Below are positions 17,880 through 26,927 of a stretch of 64,000 nucleotides of DNA, one piece after another; within the stretch, counting starts at the first letter, position 1; every line of letters starts with the position of its first letter. Position numbers and translations under genes: made by a program. Under the pieces are notes generated by a model that worked only from the letters and a program-made list of their open reading frames with translations, ran no database searches and was not told the origin of the DNA. Origin of the DNA: Candidatus Protochlamydia naegleriophila (GTDB lineage Bacteria > Chlamydiota > Chlamydiia > Chlamydiales > Parachlamydiaceae); contig NZ_LN879502.1 of the NCBI RefSeq assembly GCF_001499655.1, forward strand, positions 1,426,001 to 1,490,000. The letters run 5' to 3'.

Positions 17880-18192
17880 AGAACACTCCTATGAAATGCC
17901 ATTCAGTTAAATTTAATCCCTAATTCTCATTGTACTCTTTTGAATTTTAAATAACTACACCGCACTGTGTTTTAAAAAATAATTTATCAATCCAAGAGGT
18001 GATTAAAATTCAGAGGCGCGGTAAATAGAATGAGTTTGCAACATAACATATATTATCAGACTTATATAATATGCTGATTCACAGACTCTTATTAATATTT
18101 TCATTTAATTAAAGAGAGTTTGACTTTTCTCCAAAAAATCCCCTATACTCCTTTGCCAACAGAATTTTTAATTCCTATGAGGAGCTAAACAC
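17880..18192. other. Divergent promoter region
   Basis: 313 AT-rich bases separate lemA from the rightward gene for a large disordered protein. I see a good GAGG ribosome site for the latter but no other feature I can support. Confidence 0.35.
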
Positions 18193-20769
18193 ATGCATAT
18201 TCCTGGATTGTTCCCCTTACAAGCTTGGATGGATCGCATTCAAAGCCATATCTCTCGCGGCGAGAATAATAAAGCACGCTTTTCGGCTCTTCTTCTTCCT
18301 GTCTTCGAGGCAGCAGGTTGCCTTTCGATGGTTGGGCGTATTTGCTTTAGATCGGCTCGAAAAGGCGATGAAGAGCAAGGCTCTTTTTCGATCCTAAATA
18401 CAGCAGGCAAAACAGTTATGCTCGCTTGGAATGTTTTGTTTGCCCCATACTATGGTTTTAAGAATCCAAAAGGCAATCTGGATTATCATAGGCTTTCAGG
18501 TTTAATCGTTCCTCTTCAAGAAGAATCCAAAATGCCTGAAAAGCCCTTTACTTTTGTTCCTGTGGATACATTAAACAATCAATCGCTGTTTGATGAAAGT
18601 CCGCGAGACACTTTTGATGAGGATTCTTATTCGGCTAAGCATTCCAATTCCCCTTTCCTTAGGCCTTCGAAATCTCCTTATTCAGGTCCATCTGTTGATC
18701 CCATACCTTCACCTTTTCTGCTGCAACCAGAGATCCCTCTTTTGCATCCTGTTAAAGAGTTGCAAGAGAGAAAAGAGGAGGAGACTTCTAGCCCAATTCC
18801 AGTTTCTCCAAAAAATCGCAAGACCCCCCTTAAGCCAATTACTACTATTCCTTCTCCTTTGAAGACATCTCCAAGAACTCCTGCCATTTCTCCTAAGGCA
18901 GATCTCTTTACGCCTTGCGATGAGAAAAATGAATCAGAGCTTATGGATCAAACAGCTTCGATTTCAATTCCAGAGACTGTAGAAGAGGTGCAGACTGAGA
19001 CATCGACTCCAATACATTCTCCACCTAAGGATGAAGAAAAGTTGCTTGCAGAGCTTGCCATTAAATTACCAGAAAGCTCTTCTCCATTAAGCTTGAGTCC
19101 AGTTTCCCCTGTCAAAACGATCACTGTCACGCCCATTAAGCTTACCCCTTCTTCATCGCATAAAACGCCAAGCAGTGGTATTCAAAATCGCCTGACACAA
19201 TTGCAACAACAAACATCACCCCTACAGAAACTTGACGCACGCCAAGAAATCGAGCAAGAAAGAAAGCGACAGTTGCATCAGACTCCCATGAAAGGGATTG
19301 GAAAACAGGTGCACATTCCTGAGGATCCATCTGTTACCCAAGAAGCAGTTGTTTTGATGCTTACTCCATTCGAATTGCCCACGCAAACGCTTTTTGATAA
19401 CTCAACTCCTACTCCAACTAATTCTCCTTTGGAGGAAAAGGAGGTTGATGCTCATTCAGACCTAGATGGACTATTTCAGGAGGAAGATTCTTCCTCGCAC
19501 TCTGATCATGAGCAAAGTGACAGTGGTTTAATGGACTTATTCTTTTCCAATTCTTCATCCAAACCAATCGAAGAAATCGATTTGGGAGCAGTGGAATCAG
19601 ATAATGAAGAGGGAGAAGTTGTTACAACGGATAGCGTGGATGTCACAAGTCATGACCAGACAGCCGTAACAGACGCAACTCCTTTAGGCGTATTGCCTGA
19701 GCAAACGATTCCTCACACACCTGCTAAGTTAACGACGACTTTCCTGGACTTGGGGGTGATAAAGTCTACTCAAATTGCGGATATCGAATTTAATACTCCT
19801 GAAAAACGCCCCTCTTCATTGACTAATACCGAGTTTAGTTGGTTAACAGAGAGAAATATCGATTTCAATCAATCTTTTGAGTTAAAAGTTGATGAGAAAA
19901 AGGGCACTATTAATTTTAAAGCCTCTAAAAAAACGAGCATTGATTCAAAGTTTATTGATTTCTTGCAAAAGAAATTAGATGGAAAGGCTTTTGAAAAATT
20001 CTACTTTGCACCTCTTTATGCTCTAAGAGGCAACTTGCAGAAAATGGTCGAAAGGGATCTCATTAAAGATAAAGGTACAACGCTCTCGTCTGTGGAAAAG
20101 CGCCTGAATGAATTGATTGTCCGTTGGTGGATAAAAGAAGACTATCGCAAGCAAAAGTTATCGGAAAATTGTCGTTTCTTAATCCAATACATCATAGCCA
20201 AGCATCATTTAGACGATGATGAAAAATCGGAAGGAAGAACGCAAGAGCGGCTCATGCGACAAAGCAACTCCGCGCAGACTTCTCAAAACTTAGAGAAATT
20301 CCACTTTCATGACCAGAGTTTTAAAAAACTTAGCATTTACGATTATTATGCCGTTCTTAAGACCTTTTTAATGAATTTTCCAGCAGAACAAAAAGCAATT
20401 TTTGAGGGGTGCCAGCAATCGGATTCAAAAGAGTCTTTGATTCAAGCTATCCAAGCGATTCCTAACCCAGCCGATCGTGCCTTGGCTATTGACTTAGTTT
20501 CTCTTCTATGGACGACTCTTCATAAGGTTTGGGCGCCTGAAGATGGCCTCAATTTAAACGAACTGAACGATAGTAATAGAGAAGATTTTTACAAGACGGC
20601 TAACAGCATGCTTATAGGCGGAAAGGCAATAGCCTCTCTATTGTGCCCATTCAAAGTCATTGAAATGCATTCTGTTAAAATGGAGCAGCCGATACACACT
20701 CACTTGATTGATCTTATTTTGGACTACCCTCTTCACTTCGAAGAGTTACGCAAGAGCCTCGTCTCTTAA
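18193..20769 (+). CDS. Large Ser/Pro/Thr-rich protein with a hydrophobic N-terminus (putative effector)
   Basis: An 858-residue protein with a GAGG ribosome site before the ATG. Residues 1-110 include a hydrophobic stretch (FSALLLPVFEAAGCLSMVG and TVMLAWNVLFAPYYGF). This is a layout reminiscent of the two proline-rich paralogues, though without clear sequence identity. About residues 130-560 are low-complexity and disordered, dense in SP and TP pairs (for example SPLSLSPVSPVKTITVTP) and acidic patches. The last 300 residues form a folded, helical domain (starting near SFELKVDEKKGTINF). It stands alone and a terminator hairpin follows. I do not recognise a family. Many SP/TP sites suggest that host kinases could act on it, which is speculation. 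Confidence 0.65.
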   Translation: MHIPGLFPLQAWMDRIQSHISRGENNKARFSALLLPVFEAAGCLSMVGRICFRSARKGDEEQGSFSILNTAGKTVMLAWNVLFAPYYGFKNPKGNLDYHRLSGLIVPLQEESKMPEKPFTFVPVDTLNNQSLFDESPRDTFDEDSYSAKHSNSPFLRPSKSPYSGPSVDPIPSPFLLQPEIPLLHPVKELQERKEEETSSPIPVSPKNRKTPLKPITTIPSPLKTSPRTPAISPKADLFTPCDEKNESELMDQTASISIPETVEEVQTETSTPIHSPPKDEEKLLAELAIKLPESSSPLSLSPVSPVKTITVTPIKLTPSSSHKTPSSGIQNRLTQLQQQTSPLQKLDARQEIEQERKRQLHQTPMKGIGKQVHIPEDPSVTQEAVVLMLTPFELPTQTLFDNSTPTPTNSPLEEKEVDAHSDLDGLFQEEDSSSHSDHEQSDSGLMDLFFSNSSSKPIEEIDLGAVESDNEEGEVVTTDSVDVTSHDQTAVTDATPLGVLPEQTIPHTPAKLTTTFLDLGVIKSTQIADIEFNTPEKRPSSLTNTEFSWLTERNIDFNQSFELKVDEKKGTINFKASKKTSIDSKFIDFLQKKLDGKAFEKFYFAPLYALRGNLQKMVERDLIKDKGTTLSSVEKRLNELIVRWWIKEDYRKQKLSENCRFLIQYIIAKHHLDDDEKSEGRTQERLMRQSNSAQTSQNLEKFHFHDQSFKKLSIYDYYAVLKTFLMNFPAEQKAIFEGCQQSDSKESLIQAIQAIPNPADRALAIDLVSLLWTTLHKVWAPEDGLNLNELNDSNREDFYKTANSMLIGGKAIASLLCPFKVIEMHSVKMEQPIHTHLIDLILDYPLHFEELRKSLVS

Positions 20770-20781
20770 ATCTCTTTAAAA

Positions 20782-20807
20782 CCGGAAAGGCATTTTGGCC
20801 TTTCTGG
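20782..20807 (+). terminator. Hairpin terminator
   Basis: Ten-base arms CCGGAAAGGC and GCCTTTCTGG (one mismatch) with a six-base loop start 13 bases after the stop codon. A T-rich stretch (TCTCATTCTTTTA) follows. Confidence 0.65.
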
Positions 20808-20956
20808 TCTCATTCTTTTACTTATATGAAATTTGCTAGAAGTAAAACGCTCCACTGCATTACAACTTTATTTTTGATAAATAACGTAATTTGCTAACTT
20901 TACAAGATCGCATAGCGTATGTTGTAAATGCAAGCCCATCAAAGTAAAGTGAAAGT

Positions 20957-22288
20957 ATGAGCGAAACGGCTGAAAAAATCTTGCCTCCCCCTCAACCGGA
21001 ACAATCGGTTTCTCCGTCGTTTATTAAGCGGTGCTTCCGAGTATTGGTCAATACAGGCAAGGGGTTTATTGAAGATGATTGCTATGCCAAAGCCTCTGCG
21101 CTAACTTTTTATTCACTCCTATCAATTGTGCCTGTTCTAGCCGTCTTGTTTGGAATAGCCAAGGGATTCGGCTTTGAAAAAGCACTCGAGTCTGAAATTA
21201 ATCAGCAGTTTTCTGAGCAAAAAGAGCTTGTTGCCAAACTCATTGAGTTTGCCTATTCATGGCTGCAGACAGTTCAAGGCGGCCTCATTGCGGGTATTGG
21301 TACACTTACTCTTTTGTGGACAGTGTTTGGACTCTTGAACAACATTGAAACGGCTCTGAATGCGATATGGAAAACGCGCAATGCACGCCCTTATAGCCGA
21401 AAGATCAGTGACTACTTGGCAACCATGTTAGTCAGCCCCCTTTTTTTAGTGACATCGAGTAGCATCAACGTTTTTATCAGCACGCAAATCACTCAGACAG
21501 CCCAAAATAACATTTTAGTCGAAGCCGTCAGCCCAGTCCTTATCGCACTATTAAAGCTATTCCCTTACTTTTTAAGCTGGGTTCTTTTTACATTCATTTA
21601 TTTGTTCATGCCCAATACCAAGGTTTACTTGCGCTCTGCGCTAATTGCAGGCGTTATAGCAGGAACAGCCTTTCAAATCTGGCAGTGGATTTACATTAAA
21701 TTTCAAATCGGCGTGGCTAGCTATGGCGCGATCTATGGAAGCTTTGCAGCCCTGCCCTTATTTCTCATATGGCTTCAATTCAGCTGGAATATTTTGCTTG
21801 CAGGCGCTGAAATGGCCTTTGAAATTGAAAATGACTTGTTTATCCCTGCAAGACGTTTAACTCCTATTTCTAATAAAGCCATTGCCCTGCTCATCACCTA
21901 TCGATGTGTCGAGGCATTTGTCAAAGGTGAAAGTCCATTGACAGACCGGGCGCTCTCGCATGAGCTCGGGATGTCTCTTAATCATTTGCAGCTGGTACTG
22001 GAAGCCTTGCAAAGCGATCGCATTTTATCTGCCGTCTCATTTCACGACAAAACCATAGGCTACCAACCTGCTCGCGCAATCGATAGTATTACGATGAAAA
22101 AAGTTTGCGATGCCGTCGAGAGGAGCGAGCGATTAATGGCTTCTGTGCGAGAATCTCCTCAAATGAATAAAATCACGACCTATTTGAATGAGGTCGACGA
22201 AATGCAAAAAGAGTCCAAAGACAATCAACCGCTTTACGCTTTCATTTCTACGCCAATTCCAAGTCAAAAAACTAGAGAATCAGAATAA
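20957..22288 (+). CDS. YihY/BrkB-family inner-membrane protein
   Basis: A 443-residue protein. Residues 30-300 hold six or so transmembrane segments with the family pattern DDCYAKASALTFYSLLSIVP and the segment IAGTAFQIWQWIYIKFQIGV followed by YGAIYGSFAALPLFLIWLQ. The remaining 140 residues are a soluble C-terminal extension. Its first part (SPLTDRALSHELGMSLNHLQ) looks like a winged helix, a common arrangement in this family. Once annotated as RNase BN, members are now viewed as transporters or envelope proteins of unknown substrate. No neighbour hints at a role. Confidence 0.85.
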   Translation: MSETAEKILPPPQPEQSVSPSFIKRCFRVLVNTGKGFIEDDCYAKASALTFYSLLSIVPVLAVLFGIAKGFGFEKALESEINQQFSEQKELVAKLIEFAYSWLQTVQGGLIAGIGTLTLLWTVFGLLNNIETALNAIWKTRNARPYSRKISDYLATMLVSPLFLVTSSSINVFISTQITQTAQNNILVEAVSPVLIALLKLFPYFLSWVLFTFIYLFMPNTKVYLRSALIAGVIAGTAFQIWQWIYIKFQIGVASYGAIYGSFAALPLFLIWLQFSWNILLAGAEMAFEIENDLFIPARRLTPISNKAIALLITYRCVEAFVKGESPLTDRALSHELGMSLNHLQLVLEALQSDRILSAVSFHDKTIGYQPARAIDSITMKKVCDAVERSERLMASVRESPQMNKITTYLNEVDEMQKESKDNQPLYAFISTPIPSQKTRESE

Positions 22289-22460
22289 TTAAGACATTCA
22301 AAAGGAAAAAGGTAGTCTTTCAATTGCGAGGCTTCACCTTGTCAATGCTCGTTTTAAACGTTTCTGGTTGGAAGAGAGAATATCGTACCTGGCACAGAAT
22401 TTACTCTTACTCTTCCTTGCTTAGAAAAATATTCTCATTTGTCTTTTGAAGGACTCTGTC

Positions 22461-22493
22461 AACAAGTCCCTAAAGAACGTTTAGGGACTTGTT
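22461..22493 (-). terminator. Hairpin terminator
   Basis: Perfect 14-base arms (AACAAGTCCCTAAA and its complement) with a five-base loop lie seven bases beyond the stop of the leftward gene. No T-tract follows, so it may act as a processing or stabilising hairpin instead. Confidence 0.55.
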
Positions 22494-22499
22494 AGAGTC

Positions 22500-24131
22500 T
22501 TAATCGACCTCTTTTTGCTTGGTGAGTTTCTCTTGATAGGATTCGGTCAATTCTTTTAGCTTTTTACTTTCCAACAGAAGTCTTTTTTTCGGCGAGAAGT
22601 AGAGAGGGCGCAATTGACTAACCTTATTGGACGTTTTAATTAACAAGCTCATCCGCGATTGATTTTTTTCTCCACTTTCTAGAACTTCAATGATGCGATC
22701 TTGCTTTTTTATTGCCAAAGAAACCTTTAGCTCCTCTTTCTTAAGTATTTCGTCCTGGGTTAAATGGGTGTTGATCCAACCCTCAACCACAGAGTAGCTG
22801 CAGGTAACACTCTTTTGCTGCGGAATGCCCTTTGCTTCGATTTTCCTGATCCCCCCGCTCTTTTTGATTAAATGATCAATATGAAGCTCGTAAAAGTCAT
22901 CTACCCTGGTATAACGAGTCACCGAGAATTTAACCAGCTTTTCAATAAATTCGTAACTTAAAGCATTTAAACTCAGGTTATCAATAACTAAGGGCTTTAC
23001 GATTTTAATATTGCTTTCATTTCTTAACCAGCTATGGTTATCAATTCCATCACCCGTATTAAAAATGGTATATTGATAGTTACCTTTCCCTTGATTTTTG
23101 ACTTGAATAAGTACGCTATGACTAGCTGTTCCAAGGTTGAATATCTCTAACTCGCCGGGAGCTATTTTCCGAATTTTATCTAGAATATCATGGCAAATGT
23201 CATTCACAAGGATGTCTTTAGGAATGTCACAACTGCTTAACGACAAAGAATAAGACTGCTTAAACTCGGTTTCTGCTTTTGAGGCTAAAGTCTTTTTCCC
23301 TGAAGCATGCAAGTTTTCAATCTCAGCTAACTTCTTCAGGTAAAGGTGGAGCGTATCCCATGGCTGGTTTACATGCGTGCGATAAGTATACGTCGTTTTT
23401 AAAGCGATCTCTAGAGCACCATTTAACTGCGCCAGTAGAGTATTCAACACTTTAAGCCGCGACTCGTCATCCACCGTTTGAATCAGTAGAGATAAAATTT
23501 GGGAATGGCTCAGCAAGGCTTGAAGCTCAAAACTACCTCCCAGACTAACTGTATCTAATTGATTCAACTCTTCCCTTTGAAATTGGTCTGCAAGAAGATG
23601 AAAGATATCCTTTTGCAAAATTTGAATACCCTCAATTTGCTGGCTTAGATCAGTCTCTAAAAGGTCAGAATTCAATTCGTTCTCTACCCGGAGGCGGTAA
23701 CGTTCCCAAACATGGCCAGGCTGAAATGGCAAACGATGGGCCCGCTTGATATCACCAAACATCTCGCTTCTCATCCGTTGGATTGTGGGTATCACACCTT
23801 TGTTAATGACCTTAAAAAATAAATATTTACCAGTAACAGCATTGATTAAGTCTTTAATTTTAGTTAATTTATTCTCAATTTTTTCTAATTGAATAGCACG
23901 AGTTGATGCTTTGAGATAATCTTGAGAAGATGTTTCTAGTAAATATGGCCTGGCTTCGGCAACTAAAGTTTTTATCTTTTCCAATGTAGACTCAAAATTT
24001 CTTCTTGTTTTCTGAGAAAACTTATTTTCGTACTTTAATTCCGATTTTACTGCATGCAACCCCTTTTCTATTTCCAACAGTTTATCTGTAAAAATAGAAT
24101 TATTCATCGGCACCCAATTCCATAAATTCAT
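22500..24131 (-). CDS. Unrecognised 543-residue protein with a possible permuted cysteine-protease domain
   Basis: The start has an AAGGG site. Residues 1-130 and 460-543 are charged and helical, likely coiled. The central C-terminal part (about 325-455) has GTASHSVLIQVKNQGKGNYQ, then a conserved-looking IFNTGDGIDNHSW. About 100 residues after His338 comes QQKSVTCSYSVVEGWI with Cys444. A histidine before an Asn/Asp-containing strand and then a Q-to-TC cysteine is the order of permuted papain-like enzymes, so a cysteine protease, deubiquitinase or transferase is possible. I know no family member to name. It stands alone, divergent from another large unrecognised gene. An effector role is plausible but unproven. 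Confidence 0.6.
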   Translation of the reverse strand: MNLWNWVPMNNSIFTDKLLEIEKGLHAVKSELKYENKFSQKTRRNFESTLEKIKTLVAEARPYLLETSSQDYLKASTRAIQLEKIENKLTKIKDLINAVTGKYLFFKVINKGVIPTIQRMRSEMFGDIKRAHRLPFQPGHVWERYRLRVENELNSDLLETDLSQQIEGIQILQKDIFHLLADQFQREELNQLDTVSLGGSFELQALLSHSQILSLLIQTVDDESRLKVLNTLLAQLNGALEIALKTTYTYRTHVNQPWDTLHLYLKKLAEIENLHASGKKTLASKAETEFKQSYSLSLSSCDIPKDILVNDICHDILDKIRKIAPGELEIFNLGTASHSVLIQVKNQGKGNYQYTIFNTGDGIDNHSWLRNESNIKIVKPLVIDNLSLNALSYEFIEKLVKFSVTRYTRVDDFYELHIDHLIKKSGGIRKIEAKGIPQQKSVTCSYSVVEGWINTHLTQDEILKKEELKVSLAIKKQDRIIEVLESGEKNQSRMSLLIKTSNKVSQLRPLYFSPKKRLLLESKKLKELTESYQEKLTKQKEVD

Positions 24132-24625
24132 ATTATTTTCCCTTTTAACAATAAAATTGTATTAAAATATCAAAAAGAAAATAACTGAAAAATGTAAAGA
24201 TATGTTAAATGTAACGTTAACATGTAATTAAAAAAGCTCTGGATTAGCCAATTTATTTTATAAATTCATTGATTATCAATATTATTGAAAATTCAACTCA
24301 TGCTTTTTATTAATTAATCAATTCGAAATAATTCCACTGGATCACAATTTTTAAAGCAGCTAAGATGAATTTCCCGGATGGGAAAATGGCTGCAATAAAT
24401 AAAAAAGAAAGGAGTAGTTAGATGTAGACTTATTATTAAAATAAAACGTGCAATAAATTCACAAAATCAATCTCCTTTAAAATGGTTATTAATTTTGACT
24501 GTTGATCGAAATAATCATTTCACTTTTGTTGTGCTTACACATTAAACAACGATTTCCAAAGCACTTCAACACGTCATTTTCTTTACGAATGAAAAATATT
24601 ATTCAAACTGGTTCTCAGGAGGCGC
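24132..24625. other. AT-rich divergent intergenic region
   Basis: 494 bases with many A/T runs, between the leftward 543-residue gene and the rightward repeat protein. It should contain both promoters. I see no RNA gene, repeat or open frame that I can support. The length is unusual for this window. Confidence 0.4.
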
Positions 24626-26632
24626 ATGTTTAACTTAAACCTTACTACAGTCACTTCTCATTCATCTTCACAGTTGAATTCATCAAGACCTTTGAATTCA
24701 CCAAGGCCCAATTTTTTAAGCGAACTCAAAGTTAAGCTAAGACTGCATAAGATCCCAAAGCAGGTTGAAAATGAAATTTCCCAGGTTGTTAAACTTACTT
24801 TCGAAGAATTTAAAAAAAGTTATCTTGGCCGATTAGAAGAAAAGAAGTTGTACAAAGCTATGAAAGAGTGTTTAAGAGATGCTTTTACAAAGTCTGCACA
24901 AACCCTTATGCAAGAGCAAAAAAAAGAGATGGGAGCTGCCCCTTATGGGCAAGAGATCGATTTTATCAGTGCTATTCAAACAAAAACATTTTTATGTGCT
25001 TTGAAGCAAAAACTCCCAAATAAGGAAATCTGGATCAAGCTACAGCCTTTTTTATTGAATCAGCTCGTCAAAATCATTTCACCGGCTACGGCAGAGCATG
25101 TTGTAAAAATCGTTGAAGAAACAGCGAAGGAAATGAACCAAAGCCCACTGAATTGCCAAGAAAGAGTTGGTATTGCCTTAAATAAGACCATTGATAAAAC
25201 CATTCAAAATGTTATCCAAACCAAGCTATGCTTAGTAAGAAACCATTTATCTCTTTCCAATTTGGTTCAAATGCCAAGTTTTTTAGAGGAGCTTAAGCTG
25301 CAAATAAATGATTCGCATTTGCAGCCTGTTTTTCCTGTTTTAGAAGATAACTTGCACAAAAAAGTCGATCAACTTCTTCTCAATAAGTTTCATCGTCCGG
25401 TTAGAACAGAGATTGTAAAAGTTGTGGATGAGGCAATGCAAGCCTTGATTTCTGATCAGAAAGAGGCGCTTAATCAGCAAGCTCAGGAACAAGTGAAACG
25501 TTTTTTGCTTCGAGCCCTCTGCAAAGCAGTGCGAAAAACTATCAGACAACTCATTCAAGAAGCCTGTCAAAAAAATCAGCAGCTCGAGCAATCCAACATT
25601 TTATTTTCATTGATTGCACGGCAACCTACATTTTTAATGCAATTGAAAACCAATTTGGAGCAGCTGCCTGAACTCTACCAATTGATTATCAGTACACTAG
25701 AGGTTGGTACAACCTATAAATTGCGTCGTTTGACTAACGATTTCAAAACAGTTATGGAGAGCACCTCCTTGCTTTCGAAGAGTTTTTGCCTTTTGGACGA
25801 AAATCAATTGACCCAATTTTTGGATCAATTGGATGATGAAGAATTGAAAGACACAGGTGAATTTAAAATTCAGACTCTATCTCTCAATAATACTCTCCTC
25901 AATCTCGATCCGACTGAGGGTAGAGAGCTAAGCACAAACCACCCTAAAATGGTCAAGGCAATCAAAAAATTAGCAGAATTGCCCCAAAAGCAAAGAGCCA
26001 AGGGATATCAAGTACTCTTTACTAAAATTTGTGATTTGGAAGAGGCATGCGCAAGAATGGATCTCATCGAGGCTAATCTTCAAAATCTGAAAAGACTACT
26101 GCTGGTTCAGGCAAGGACTCTCAATCCCAACATGTTTGACCGGTTCCAAGAACTTGTTAAAAAAACAGTTGAAGAATTAGATTGTCTCGAAAAAAAACGA
26201 ATTGAGCCCCTCTTTACACTAGAGAAATTCAATAGCGAAACGGAAAAAAATGAAGAGGCAAGCCAAGCGGCTCTTCGAATCAATACCTTCAATGCACAAT
26301 GGATGACCACCTATAGCGAGCTGATAGTTAACGTCAATTCAATACTCTCAGAGCTGCAATCACTTACAACTCCACGCTCTTTCAATAACGAAGAACTCAA
26401 AAGTAAATACGAAGCCCTGGCTGAGCAGTTAGAAAAAAAAGTCACTTATCTAAAAGGGCGCTATCTAGATGATGATTTTGAAATCATTCAAAAAGAGTTG
26501 AAAAAGCTCGTTATCTCATTTTTGGATGGCCTGCACTCTTCTGCTGCCCAACTATTCAAAAAGCAGAATGGACACCTTATTCAAGAGGTTCAAGCAATTG
26601 GCGAAAAAAGAAACTTTTTAAATATAATCTAG
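24626..26632 (+). CDS. Helical protein with four degenerate ~100-residue repeats (unrecognised)
   Basis: A 668-residue protein with an excellent AGGAGG ribosome site. The first 28 residues are Ser/Asn/Pro-rich, as in type III secretion signals. Four related segments follow, each opening with FL-x-x-LK: FLSELKVKL at 30, FLCALKQKL at 122, FLEELKLQI at 219 and FLMQLKTNL at 336. Each has a VVxxT or VVDEA helix about 40 residues later. The rest is helical and charged. No signal peptide or membrane span is visible. The family is unknown to me. It could be a host-directed scaffold protein. A good terminator follows. Confidence 0.65.
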   Translation: MFNLNLTTVTSHSSSQLNSSRPLNSPRPNFLSELKVKLRLHKIPKQVENEISQVVKLTFEEFKKSYLGRLEEKKLYKAMKECLRDAFTKSAQTLMQEQKKEMGAAPYGQEIDFISAIQTKTFLCALKQKLPNKEIWIKLQPFLLNQLVKIISPATAEHVVKIVEETAKEMNQSPLNCQERVGIALNKTIDKTIQNVIQTKLCLVRNHLSLSNLVQMPSFLEELKLQINDSHLQPVFPVLEDNLHKKVDQLLLNKFHRPVRTEIVKVVDEAMQALISDQKEALNQQAQEQVKRFLLRALCKAVRKTIRQLIQEACQKNQQLEQSNILFSLIARQPTFLMQLKTNLEQLPELYQLIISTLEVGTTYKLRRLTNDFKTVMESTSLLSKSFCLLDENQLTQFLDQLDDEELKDTGEFKIQTLSLNNTLLNLDPTEGRELSTNHPKMVKAIKKLAELPQKQRAKGYQVLFTKICDLEEACARMDLIEANLQNLKRLLLVQARTLNPNMFDRFQELVKKTVEELDCLEKKRIEPLFTLEKFNSETEKNEEASQAALRINTFNAQWMTTYSELIVNVNSILSELQSLTTPRSFNNEELKSKYEALAEQLEKKVTYLKGRYLDDDFEIIQKELKKLVISFLDGLHSSAAQLFKKQNGHLIQEVQAIGEKRNFLNII

Positions 26633-26677
26633 CGATCCATTGGAACTGATCTTACTGAAAACCGATACTCCCTTTGC

Positions 26678-26710
26678 GCAGATAGTCTATTAGGACTATC
26701 TGCCTTTTTC
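26678..26710 (+). terminator. Rho-independent terminator
   Basis: Perfect ten-base arms (GCAGATAGTC and its complement) with a six-base loop are followed directly by CTTTTTCTT, 46 bases after the stop codon. Confidence 0.85.
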
Positions 26711-26927
26711 TTACGCTAATGCAGAAAATCTAATCAGAGGAAGCCGAATTTTATTTTCCAGCCCCTCAACGGGTAAATATAAGCGGTTGATTTACAGATA
26801 ATTATAAATTAAATTCATCACTTGTTGATAAGTTGTTTCGATGATAGAATATTTGCGATGTTCTTTTAGCGGTAATTACAATCAAGTAAATAAGAGCCAA
26901 ATTTTTTGATGGTTAGACAAACATTAT

